Of a stretch of 39,505 nucleotides of DNA, positions 1 to 8,152 are shown piece after piece (position 1 is the first letter of the stretch; every line of letters starts with the position of its first letter). The DNA is from Clostridiales bacterium (lineage in GTDB: Bacteria > Bacillota > Clostridia > Lachnospirales > WQUN01): contig JAISZB010000024.1 of the NCBI GenBank assembly GCA_031269465.1, positions 1-39,505 on the forward strand, in the 5' to 3' direction. The notes beneath the pieces are model-generated. The model did no database searches. It saw nothing but the letters and a program-made list of their open reading frames with translations, and was not told the origin of the DNA. Position numbers and translations under genes: made by a program.

Positions 1-3
1 TTA

Positions 4-112
4 GTACGAAAATACATTTTATGGACATTTGTCCATGCCTCAAATACACAAATGGCTTAATATTTTCATCCTTAGTGGTGAAGCGAAGCTTCATAGGGGT
101 TTATATGAAAAG
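4..112 (+). repeat. Dispersed direct repeat, copy 1
   Basis: About 109 bp closely match 15374-15482 in the same orientation (constant offset 15370). Both contain the perfect short palindrome ATGGACATTTGTCCAT (21-36 here) and the downstream string GGTGAAGCG. The two copies differ by scattered substitutions only. No coding content was recognised. An IS30 transposase fragment lies nearby, so the repeat may be an end of an extinct insertion element, which is inference. Confidence 0.75.
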
Positions 113-358
113 CAGTATAACTGCCGTTCCAAAGCGAATCCGGCGAAATTATACTTGACAACGCCTCCGCCAAAGCCTTGCGCAAAGCGCAAGACGCGGC
201 GGCGCTTGCCTTGAAGCAAAGAATTATTCTAATGTTCAGCTTTGATGATCGGTTGTTTCATTGGCTTTCACAATGAAATGAGATTAACTTAATGTTGGCA
301 TAACAAGGCTTATTTTAAGTATGGCATATGCCTTGAAGGCGGGTCATGACTAAGCATT

Positions 359-682
359 TTACTGGCTAAAAGCATATAGCGCAATTAAGAGTGACAGCAC
401 TAGCTTCACGGCGATCTGGCAACGGGTCATTCTTTCGATTATAGTCAGCACCGCAGCCTTGTCAGATTTCTTCCCTACGGTCGAGTCGATTTCCCAATGG
501 TCGAACTCCTCGCTAGCGTCTACGGCCTCCGAGCGCTCTTCGACGCTCATTCCCAACGCCCTCTTGCTTTGGCGAACCTTCTTGCTTTTGGGCTTGCGCC
601 GAACCTTCAGCGCCAAATCTAATCCTCTTAAGGAAAAAAGCTGAGCTTGAAGCTGCAAAATAAAGAGGCGGCTTTTTGCCAT
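359..682 (-). pseudogene. IS30-family transposase, internal fragment
   Basis: The 107-residue reading frame carries a central block typical of IS30-family DDE transposases: a basic stretch, then a SVEERSE-like segment, then FDHWEIDSTVGKK with the first catalytic Asp in HWEID, then LTIIERMTR. Full IS30 transposases are about 300-380 residues and carry an N-terminal helix-turn-helix and two further acidic catalytic residues; none of these is present here. The last about 15 residues no longer resemble the family. I read it as a dead fragment. No terminal inverted repeats could be paired around it. Confidence 0.65.
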
Positions 683-761
683 GCACAGGCATTAATTTAT
701 ACTGATGCTCATAAGAAAGAGCCGAATAGGCATATGCTTAATTATTCAATGTGTAAGTGAA

Positions 762-845
762 CAGCCAAGCCCCAAAATAGGTATGCTGATTTGCGGTCAA
801 ATGAGCCTAGTTGGAGTCGGATAGTTCACTTTCGCATTAAATGCC
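762..845. repeat. Partial palindromic interspersed element
   Basis: It contains the half-site string CTGATTTGCGGTCAAATGAG followed by TTGGAG, which matches the flank and arm of the palindromic element family described at 28613-28737. The second arm is degenerate. It abuts the end of the truncated TnpB-like frame, so it may mark the deletion or insertion point that removed the nuclease half. Confidence 0.45.
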
Positions 846-849
846 GAAA

Positions 850-1455
850 TCATGCCATGCTGTCCTTCAAGACTAAAAATGCATGGTAGACTCTCTTCCC
901 TGAGATCACATTCCTTTGCATCCCGCAGTATTCCACATTAAACTCCACTGCGTCGTCCTGCCATTGATTTTCATGCAGGCACGCAATCTTCAAGCCATTC
1001 CATAGGATAAACCCGTCAGAGTACATTATTCCAGAATCATTGGACATGCTCTCAATGGCATTGAATTCGTTCTCGTATAAAAGTTTAATACTGAAAGATC
1101 TGCGCGCTAAGGCGCGCTCACAGGCATTCCAAGCAAAAGACGCTATTTTTTGGGCAGTGCATGGATCCATGAGGCCTTCATACGAATCGGAAGCCATTAC
1201 TATGTAACGATAGATAGCGTATTCTTCCAGATCTGAAGCCTTCAAGAGCTTTTTCACAGCTGCGGAGCGCTTCTTGCCTCTGGGCATTTCTAAAAGAGCT
1301 GCGTATTCTGGGCTTTTGCGCATAGAATCATATCGCCGCTTTATTTCAAGCAAGCACAAGTTGTATATTTTCCGTCCTATTTCAAATCGCCCATCCAACA
1401 AATCCTCGTCCGATTTCTTCGTCAGAAGCCTCACAATTTTTATGCGGCTGATCAT
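850..1455 (-). pseudogene. TnpB/IS605-OrfB-type protein, N-terminal half only
   Basis: The 201-residue frame matches the N-terminal half of IS200/IS605 OrfB (TnpB) proteins of the group with long N-termini. It has a GRKIYN start region, a KSPEYAALLEMPRGKKR segment, TAQKIASFAWNACERAL, an SMSNDSGIMYSDGFILWNGL block, and EYCGMQRNVISGKRVYHAFLVLK at the end. In intact family members the RuvC-like nuclease with its D-E-D residues and a zinc ribbon follow. Here translation stops just where that half should begin, so the protein cannot be an RNA-guided nuclease. The remaining frame is open without internal stops, so the truncation is fairly recent or the fragment is retained. No associated tnpA was seen. 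Confidence 0.72.
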
Positions 1456-1589
1456 TTATAACCCCTATTCTTTAATCAAAGAATCAGTGTAGATTATATC
1501 ATGCCCCTTAGGATTAGTCTGTTTATTTTCCTTGGAATGCAATTAAGTAAAATCAGGTTATTCTTGCATGCACATTAAACTGTTGCATC

Positions 1590-1708
1590 GATTTTCATCA
1601 AATGTTACTTTTTAGCTTGACTATCCATTGAGCGGTACGAAATGCCGCCTGCATTTCGAACTCGCTGTATAATCGAGCTAAAAAAGCAGTTTCCTATGAA
1701 AATCAGAT
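1590..1708. repeat. Palindromic interspersed element
   Basis: Inner arms 1608-1624 and 1669-1686 pair (CTTTTTAGCTTGACTAT against its near complement). Outer flanks read GATTTTCATCAAATG and CTATGAAAATC. The centre carries GAGCGGTACGAAATGCCG, matching the centres at 19855-19995 and 28613-28737. It lies between the TnpB fragment and the 3' end of the Tet(M)-like gene. It could also act as a terminator hairpin for the flanking transcripts. Confidence 0.7.
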
Positions 1709-1770
1709 ATATGCTGACGTGCCGATTTTATAGGCTGATCATCCACTGAAATCAGCATAGTTCAGCGGTT

Positions 1771-3720
1771 TTAAAGCTTGCTCTTTTCAAGGTGCATCCA
1801 AGCTTCCGCTTCATTCCACTTGATCTCAAATCCAGTTCCCTTGGAGCAGAAAATTGATGATGATGTATTTTCCGCGTCACGTTCCTTTTCATACCCTATC
1901 GAGGCAATTGCGGACTCAGAATTGCAACAGGGAAAAAACCCTAAAAACCTGTTGCTTATCGACCCTGTTCCTTTTGTGAAGGACGCAAGCTCAATAGGAT
2001 AGTTCATAAGCGTCTCAACCGGCCCCCTTCCTCTCACCAAGGCTCGTCCATGCGCTGGCTCGGGAGGCGAGAATTCTCCCCTAAGCCTTGCAAGATCTGA
2101 CAACAGGCGGCCCAAATGATCCATATTAACATTCGCCTCAAACTCATAATACGGCTCCAAAAGAATAGACTCCGCCTTTTCCAGCCCTTGGCGGATCGCC
2201 CGCCATGAAGCCTCGCGCAAATCCCCTCCGTCAGTATGCTTCAAATGGACCGCTCCGTTTGCAAGTATTACTTTCATATCAGTTACGGAGCTGCCTGTAA
2301 GCACTCCTTTGTGATCCCTCGCCAAGACGAAGTGCCGGATGGCGTTTTGGTGCTGCATCGGCAGGCGATCTGCGGAAAGTTCAGAAGCAAAGGCTATTCC
2401 TCCTCCTGGATTAGGCTCCAAGCGAAAATGTACCTCAGCATAGTGGCGAAGCGGCTCAAAATGTCCGAATCCCATAACCGGCTTCGCAATCGTCTCTTTA
2501 TATACGACCTTGAAGTCTCCAAAGCCGATATCCAGCCCATGCCGCGCCAAAGCGGCCTCCCGCAGGACTTCAAGCTGAACTGCGCCCATGGCGCGGATGC
2601 TCAGGGAGTTGTTCGCTCTTTCAAATGAAACTTCTATTAGCGGATCCCCAGCCTCATATTTCTTCAGAACTTCAAAGACTGCATCAATCGAAGAGCTTTT
2701 TGGATTTACAGACGCTCTTATCGCCGGTTGCAGAGTCGGCGCGGGAAGATCCGGGCAATCGCCGAGGCCCGTTCCAGGGACGGCGCCTGCAAGGCCGACT
2801 ATCCCGGCTACATCTCCGGACTCAATGCGGGGGACGCAGTAATAGCTTTCTCCGTTGTAGATTCGAATCTCATGTACTTTCTCCAGAAGACCTTTGCATT
2901 CCACTTCGTCCTTGACCTTCAAGTTGCCTGAAAGGCATCTTGCAAAGGAAACCCTTGCGCCCTTCGGATCATGAATTACTTTGAACACCCTGCCGGAATA
3001 GGCTTCATCCGATCTATAAATCGGCGCGGGCAAAGTCTTGGATATTACTTCTATCATCCGCCCAACTCCGCGCAGCCTTAAAGCGCTGCCTGATAAAGCC
3101 AAAACGGCTCCGCCGCTTTTTATAAGCTCAGTCAAAGCCGTTGCCGCTTCAAGCTCACTGATATCTCCGCCAGAGTTTATATAATCTTCTAAAAGCTTGT
3201 CGCTGCGATCGCAAATCCATTCGATGAGAGCCTGTGAATTCAAACTGCCAGCTTCCTCAAGAAGAAAAATATCCTGGGAAAGCTTATCTCTCGCATCTAT
3301 GAGGCAAGCGGACGCATCGGCTCCAGGCTGATCCATCTTATTTAAAAAAAGATATATCGGAATACGCCGTTTTCTCAAAAGCTTGTATAGAGTGAGGGTA
3401 TGGCTCTGCACGCAATCAACTGCGCTTATTATCAATATGGCGGCATCAAGGACGCTTAAAGCGCGTTCCATCTCCGCAGAGAAATCTACGTGCCCTGGAG
3501 TGTCTATCAAGCAAAAATCCCTTCCGTATAAGGAAAATTCTGCCACATCGCTAAAGATCGTTATTCCCCTGCGTTTTTCAACTGCGTCGTGATCCATGGT
3601 CGAACTCTCGTGATCAACCCGCCCCAATTCAGGGATTCTCGCCCCCAAATAAAGCAAGGCTTCACAGAATGTAGTTTTTCCGGCATCCACGTGCGCAAAC
3701 ACCCCAATGCATGTTTTCAT
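1771..3720 (-). CDS. Tet(M)-like ribosomal protection / translation-factor GTPase
   Basis: This 649-residue translational GTPase belongs to the Tet(M)/Tet(O)/Tet(W) group related to EF-G; the reference Tet(M) has 639 residues. It shows the G1 loop AHVDAGKT (9-16), RRGIT (50-54), DTPGH (73-77) and NKMD (127-130). EF-G-like domains II-V follow, ending in a C-terminal segment with ASIGYEKERDAENTSSS and a HLEKS tail typical of clostridial chromosomal members. Known relatives bind the ribosome and eject tetracycline, or act as uncharacterised translation factors. Sequence alone does not say whether this one confers resistance; the divergent N-terminus (MKTCIGVFAHVD) suggests a housekeeping paralogue rather than a recently acquired resistance gene. 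It is monocistronic and flanked by palindromic repeats. Its start fits the family N-terminus, but the ribosome site is unusually placed. Confidence 0.85.
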   Translation of the reverse strand: MKTCIGVFAHVDAGKTTFCEALLYLGARIPELGRVDHESSTMDHDAVEKRRGITIFSDVAEFSLYGRDFCLIDTPGHVDFSAEMERALSVLDAAILIISAVDCVQSHTLTLYKLLRKRRIPIYLFLNKMDQPGADASACLIDARDKLSQDIFLLEEAGSLNSQALIEWICDRSDKLLEDYINSGGDISELEAATALTELIKSGGAVLALSGSALRLRGVGRMIEVISKTLPAPIYRSDEAYSGRVFKVIHDPKGARVSFARCLSGNLKVKDEVECKGLLEKVHEIRIYNGESYYCVPRIESGDVAGIVGLAGAVPGTGLGDCPDLPAPTLQPAIRASVNPKSSSIDAVFEVLKKYEAGDPLIEVSFERANNSLSIRAMGAVQLEVLREAALARHGLDIGFGDFKVVYKETIAKPVMGFGHFEPLRHYAEVHFRLEPNPGGGIAFASELSADRLPMQHQNAIRHFVLARDHKGVLTGSSVTDMKVILANGAVHLKHTDGGDLREASWRAIRQGLEKAESILLEPYYEFEANVNMDHLGRLLSDLARLRGEFSPPEPAHGRALVRGRGPVETLMNYPIELASFTKGTGSISNRFLGFFPCCNSESAIASIGYEKERDAENTSSSIFCSKGTGFEIKWNEAEAWMHLEKSKL

Positions 3721-3752
3721 CTTTATTCGCCGCTTGGCGGCGAAATCCTCCC
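3720..3752 (-). promoter_or_regulatory. Shine-Dalgarno separated from start by a perfect hairpin
   Basis: On the minus strand GGGAGG (3747-3752) lies 26 nt before the ATG of the Tet(M)-like gene, too far for normal initiation. Between them is a perfect 8-bp hairpin with a 3-nt loop (3726-3744, TTCGCCGC CAA GCGGCGAA). Two nt precede it and five follow it. If the hairpin folds, the effective spacing becomes 7 nt. No other in-frame ATG, GTG or TTG with a ribosome site is present. The arrangement resembles the looped-out leader of phage T4 gene 38. Confidence 0.6.
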
Positions 3753-3773
3753 TTCTGCACTGACTGGCATTGA

Positions 3774-3852
3774 CAGTTCCTTTTTTGGAGCTTGATTATA
3801 CAGCTATCAGTGGACAGTCAAGCTCCAACATTGGAGCATTTGACTGAATCGA
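3774..3852. repeat. Palindromic interspersed element, short form
   Basis: TTGGAGCTTGA (3785-3795) pairs with TCAAGCTCCAA (3818-3828). The flank GGAGCATTTGACTG matches the flank GGAGCATTTGAGC of the copy at 18691-18732. It lies just upstream of the Tet(M)-like gene and would be in or near its promoter region. Confidence 0.65.
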
Positions 3853-3933
3853 ATGTCGAGTAATGGGACGCGCCTTCATTTTCATTTTTCCACAGCAAAT
3901 CTGCCAAGCTCCATATTGAAGCTTGGCAGAAGG

Positions 3934-4362
3934 TCATGAAAAAAGTCTTTTGGCAAGAAGCGCGGCGTTAAATAAAAGCGAATCCTTATTCACCACTATC
4001 GGCTCTATCCCGGGCATCACCGCTACGCGCCAAGCGAATGAAGCTAAGGATGAGGCTATGAAAATCCAAACGCAAATATTGCTTGTTCTCTCCCATCTCG
4101 GGGCTTTGCTTGCTATAATCCGCAAAACTGCGGCAACGGCTCCTGGAATAAGCATCGGGTTCATTTGAAAGCTATCTGAAATCCGTCCTTTGCATAAGAA
4201 AACCGCCGCCCTGGTAAGCCCGCATCCAGGGCAGGGGAGACCCAGCACAATTTCCGACGGGCAGGCATATCCGAATAAAAATGTCGTCGTGAAATAATAG
4301 GCGCTTAATGCTGCAGCTATAGCAGCAATACTTTTAAGAGTCATCCCGCTTTTGCTTTTCAT
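3934..4362 (-). CDS. DUF2752 family membrane protein
   Basis: This 142-residue hydrophobic protein carries the DUF2752 hallmark CPGCGLTRA at about residues 43-51, preceded by one membrane segment and followed by two or three more (about 68-84, 94-112). The function of the family is unknown. The conserved Cys pair suggests metal or redox chemistry at the membrane, which is inference. Its start lies 29 nt inside the end of the upstream DtxR-family regulator, so the two are translationally coupled and probably cotranscribed; its role may be tied to metal status. Confidence 0.8.
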   Translation of the reverse strand: MKSKSGMTLKSIAAIAAALSAYYFTTTFLFGYACPSEIVLGLPCPGCGLTRAAVFLCKGRISDSFQMNPMLIPGAVAAVLRIIASKAPRWERTSNICVWIFIASSLASFAWRVAVMPGIEPIVVNKDSLLFNAALLAKRLFS

Positions 4363-4753
4363 GCTCTTTTCTCGACTTCATGGCTGCCTCCAAATCCGGA
4401 AAGCAGTTCCTCAAAGCGCTGAATGTCTCATCGCTTATGACATGCTCCATTTTGCACGCGTCGTTGCTGGCAGTTTCGCTTGAGACGCCTAAAGCAGTCA
4501 ATATCTTTGTAAGCCACTCATGTCTTTCATAAATCTTTTCAGCGTTTAAATGGCCTGCTGGAGTGAGTTCTATTTGGTTGTCAGCGCTAATTGTAATTAA
4601 GCCGTCTTTCTTCAAAATTCCCATTGCTCGGCTGATGCTAGGCTTGGAATAGCCGAATTCGTTTGCTATGTCAATCGCGCGCACATATCCAGTGCGCTGT
4701 TTGAGCAAAAGAATTGTTTCAAGATAATTTTCGCCGGATTCATGAATGGCCAT
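4334..4753 (-). CDS. DtxR/MntR-family metal-dependent transcriptional regulator
   Basis: This 139-residue protein has the two-domain short DtxR/MntR layout: an N-terminal winged helix (about 8-65, with AIDIANEFGYSKPSISRAM as the recognition region) and a dimerisation/metal domain. RHEWL supplies a ligand His, and DACKMEHVISDE supplies Cys, Glu and His in the spacing of DtxR (C102/E105/H106) rather than MntR, which has Glu at the Cys position. The N-terminal ligand position holds Asn in GENYLETI instead of Met or Asp. It lacks the SH3-like third domain. Its ribosome site is AAGAAGGTG five nt before ATG. It overlaps the downstream DUF2752 gene. Iron or manganese sensing is likely; the metal cannot be assigned. 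Confidence 0.85.
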   Translation of the reverse strand: MAIHESGENYLETILLLKQRTGYVRAIDIANEFGYSKPSISRAMGILKKDGLITISADNQIELTPAGHLNAEKIYERHEWLTKILTALGVSSETASNDACKMEHVISDETFSALRNCFPDLEAAMKSRKEHEKQKRDDS

Positions 4754-4811
4754 AAAAACACCTTCTTAAAGATTGATAGCGAGTTCAGGCCATGCTTTTC
4801 ATCAGGCGCCT

Positions 4812-6080
4812 TCAGCTCGCACTGTCATTTGTCAATTTCCACCGATCCAGGAAATAGAAAACAAGGCTCAGCAACATGCCCACCACCGTTGCAAGCGCCA
4901 TTCCGGTCAGCTCCACAGAACCAAGTCCTACGGATATGCCTGAAAGCCCTACTACAAATACGACTGAAGTTAAAGATAAGTTTTTTGACTTGCTGTAATC
5001 GACTTTCGAGTCAACCAGCAGCCTTATCCCAGAGGAAGCTATCATGCCGTACAGGAGAAAGCTGACTCCGCCCATGACAGGCCCCGGCACGGTTTGTATG
5101 GCCGCTGAAATTTTTCCAACAAACGCTATCAATATAGACAAAACAGCGGCGCCTCCTATGACCCAGACGCTGTATACCTTGGTTATTGCCATGACGCCGA
5201 TGTTTTCTCCGTATGTTGTAGTCGGAACTGAACCGACAAGCCCGGATATGGCTGTGGATAGGCCGTCTCCGAGCAAGGTTCTGTGAAGTCCCGGTTCTTT
5301 GATTATGTCTCTGCCGACAACCTGAGATGTGACGAGCTGGTGGCCTATATGCTCTGAGAGTACAACAAGCGTTGCTGGCAGTATTATCATTATAGCGCTA
5401 AAATCAAACAGAGGCAATTGGAAGTTGGGCATAGCCAGGACAGATGCATTGGATATGGCGCTGAAATCTATAATCCCTAGGCAGATGGCAGTCAGATACC
5501 CAACTATGATTGCCATCAGAATAGGTATGACTCCCAGGAATTTTCTAAAGACTACTGAGCCGAAGACCGCGACGCCGAGCGTCACAAGAAAAACTGCTGC
5601 GTTTTTGGGATCTATGCCTGCGCCGTCAGCTGGAATCATGCCGCCTGTAGATGCGGCGGTTCCAGATAATTCAAGTCCTATCAGGGCGATTACGGGACCC
5701 ATCGCAGCTGGGGGAAGCACAATGTCTATCCATTTTGAGCCGAACTTCTTGATTATCAAGGCGAAAACGCAAAACAGAAGACCCGAGACCGCGAATCCAG
5801 CTGTTGCGTACCTGTATCCGAGAGATGGATTTCCAATTATTATGAGGGTAGGCGTGATGAAAGCAAAGCTTGAACCGAGAAATGCCGGGGCTTTCCCTTT
5901 TGTAAGGAAGATATAGAGCAGAGTGCCAATCCCGTTCATAAACAGGACTACGGACGGGTTGATTCCGAAGATGCTTGGCACTAGGACAGATGCTCCAAAC
6001 ATCGCAAAGAGATGCTGGAGGCTCAAAGGAATAGCTTCGCCTAAAGGCGGACGTTCTTCTACCTGGATTACTCGTCTCAT
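4812..6080 (-). CDS. uraA: Uracil/xanthine permease (NCS2 family)
   Basis: This 422-residue integral membrane transporter of the nucleobase:cation symporter-2 family resembles UraA/PyrP. The N-terminus RRVIQVEERPPLGEAIPLSLQHLFAMFGASVLVP is a standard uracil permease opening. A quasi-symmetric set of hydrophobic helices follows, including the FLGSSFAFITP segment and GLVGSVPTTTYGENIGVMAIT, the conserved NCS2 substrate region. I chose the internal ATG at 6080 because GGAGAGG lies five nt before it and it matches the family start; a longer frame from 6146 has no ribosome site and adds 22 polar residues. It is expected to import uracil for salvage. No other pyrimidine gene is adjacent. Confidence 0.88.
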   Translation of the reverse strand: MRRVIQVEERPPLGEAIPLSLQHLFAMFGASVLVPSIFGINPSVVLFMNGIGTLLYIFLTKGKAPAFLGSSFAFITPTLIIIGNPSLGYRYATAGFAVSGLLFCVFALIIKKFGSKWIDIVLPPAAMGPVIALIGLELSGTAASTGGMIPADGAGIDPKNAAVFLVTLGVAVFGSVVFRKFLGVIPILMAIIVGYLTAICLGIIDFSAISNASVLAMPNFQLPLFDFSAIMIILPATLVVLSEHIGHQLVTSQVVGRDIIKEPGLHRTLLGDGLSTAISGLVGSVPTTTYGENIGVMAITKVYSVWVIGGAAVLSILIAFVGKISAAIQTVPGPVMGGVSFLLYGMIASSGIRLLVDSKVDYSKSKNLSLTSVVFVVGLSGISVGLGSVELTGMALATVVGMLLSLVFYFLDRWKLTNDSAS

Positions 6081-6178
6081 CGTAACCTCTCCTTTTGCTT
6101 TGTCGTCTGTTGAATCGCTTTTATTTCTCTGCGATTCCGCTGACATTTATTTTAACTGAGAAAAGCATCGAATTCAAC

Positions 6179-6209
6179 TATCTTGAAAGATATTCCTTCG
6201 CATTGTCAA
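6179..6209 (-). promoter_or_regulatory. Possible promoter of the uracil permease gene
   Basis: The minus strand reads TTGACA at 6204-6209, but the best -10 (AAGATA at 6179-6184, or CAAGAT one nt nearer) is weak, with spacing of 18-19 nt. The implied leader is about 95 nt. I saw no PyrR-type stem-loop or terminator in it. Confidence 0.35.
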
Positions 6210-8152
6210 AATATATGTTTTCCAGTTGCGAATATGCCGATGCGCACTAATAATAAACTTAAGCAGTTCAAAACTCAAGGAGAGCGGCGCGCTGCTAATC
6301 AATTGAGACATGCGCCTCTTCGCCATTTCCGAGATCCCTTGTCGGAGATTATGCGACTGGGTTTAAACTTTATTGGCTAAATGCCAAGGCAAAAAGCAGC
6401 ATATTTGCCAGAAAAAACAGGCATGCTCTCACAGCTTTCCACAGACCGCCACTGCGGAGGCTATCAAGCGTCCATCTACTGTCGTTTGAGAATTTTAGGG
6501 TTTCGCAATGTTTTACATGCATGGCAGCCTTGAGAAGGCGCCAATCAGGCAAGCTGGCTTGGCTTGAATTCTGTTGCGGGGGAGGCCGCGCAAAATCATG
6601 CAGGCAAAGTTTCTATAGGTGCATGTTTTCGAATGGATGGATTTTGAGGATTTAATTGCACAGCGCCACCTCCATTTTGACTTCAAGGAATCTTTGAGTT
6701 TACTGGCGTTCAAGTTTCTGTGGAGAATCAATGAATGCACGTATAGATTTCACATTCGCCAAAAAACTGAAGATCCTTGCTTGAATATATTCAAGTCCTG
6801 CAGTTCTTCGAGAGATGTCGGGGCGCTGGCTCTTTTTTGGAAAAAATTCTTTAATATGAGGCGTCAGTGGACGAGTCTCAGCGGATAATCGCCCTGGACG
6901 AAGCGCATGCGCCGGGCGCCTTATAATCCTTGGCCTTTGAGATTCCTGCAATTTAAGCTATAGCGGAATTCATCAAGGCATCTTTAACGGATGCCTGCAA
7001 CCATGGCCTGGGAATGCGCCGTTGATGAAAGCTTCAGCGTTAGATGCCGCAACACGCAGGCGCTTTAAATTTTCATGTTTAGCTATATTAATCTTCATAA
7101 CCAAGCTTCCAATAGGAGCATTTGGCTGCAAGCTGGCAAATTATGCCGAATTTAGATGTTTAAGCGCGGAACATGCCTTCAAGATTTATGATGCCTTACG
7201 CTTCTTGTATCAGGAGCTGACACGACGCTCAAAGTAGCAAATAATGGATAATTAGAGGCATGCTATTCGACCGAGAATATAAATATAGCATCCTATGCCA
7301 ACTTTGTTCTGCTGATACATGATGACTTCAAATTTTTAATGCTTTTTCCTCTTTGCATAGTGACATCATCAGCGTAATGTGCTATAATATTCCAAACAAA
7401 AGCTTACGCAAACGCATAATTGACTCTTTTGCTGCTATTATTGCTAAGAAATTGCGAAAAATTTTCCTTGCAGTTAAAGCGAGCGCACATTCACTTCACA
7501 TGCTTCTTCTACAGCCGCTAATCATACAAAACTTGATGCCGTGACAAAACGCGTTGTTTATACCTATTTGCAGTCAAATGCACCTATTTTGGAGTTCGGT
7601 TATCCTTTAGGTTTGTAAAATAATCAAGCTAAAATAGGAACTTTCATATGCGAATCAGTATAGCTGCCTCAAGCGCCGCCTATAATCACAGTATGCATTC
7701 TATTGCAAACGCAATAGGGGCATAGTTAATCCACATGCGATGCGCCGCATAATCAAGAATTGCCGCGCATAAGGCGTGCGAAGCTCGGCAAACTACAGTT
7801 TGCGGCATTTTGTCAAATGCGCGGGAAGCCTATTCTTCAGACTTGCACACATCTTCGTTCACTAGCCGCACTGCTACACCACGCAAGCGAGAAATTTGCC
7901 TAGCCAAAAAAGCTCAAAACAAGCATCAAAACAACTTCTAGTATATGATTATCTATATTGCTTTATTTTTCGACTTCTGTTTTTCGGCGTCAGAAAACTG
8001 CAGTCGTAATTTGACGAATAACAACGATATATGTTCATCTCAAAAGATTGATTTATAGCCTCATCAGATAGATATTGCATTATAAACATGATAATATTAA
8101 TAGGAAACAGATTGACTTTAAACATTCGCATGCCGATTTTTTGGAGGTTGCT
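6210..8152. other. Gene-free region of about 1.9 kb with degenerate sequence
   Basis: No reading frame here has a convincing ribosome site or recognisable family. Several frames of 60-90 codons exist on both strands at 6370-6950 but overlap one another and look like chance openings in mixed-composition DNA. The region holds one clear palindromic element (7570-7662) and otherwise looks like decayed sequence. Confidence 0.5.
7570..7662. repeat. Palindromic interspersed element
   Basis: CCTATTTTGGAGTTCGGTTAT (7583-7603) pairs imperfectly with TAATCAAGCTAAAATAGG (7621-7638). The outer flanks GCAGTCAAATGCA and CTTTCATATGCGAATCAGTATA match flanks of the other copies. The centre is shorter than in the full copies. 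Confidence 0.65.

Noticed and set aside
6370..6951. Several 60-90 codon frames on both strands
   Set aside because: They overlap each other, lack ribosome sites and resemble nothing known.
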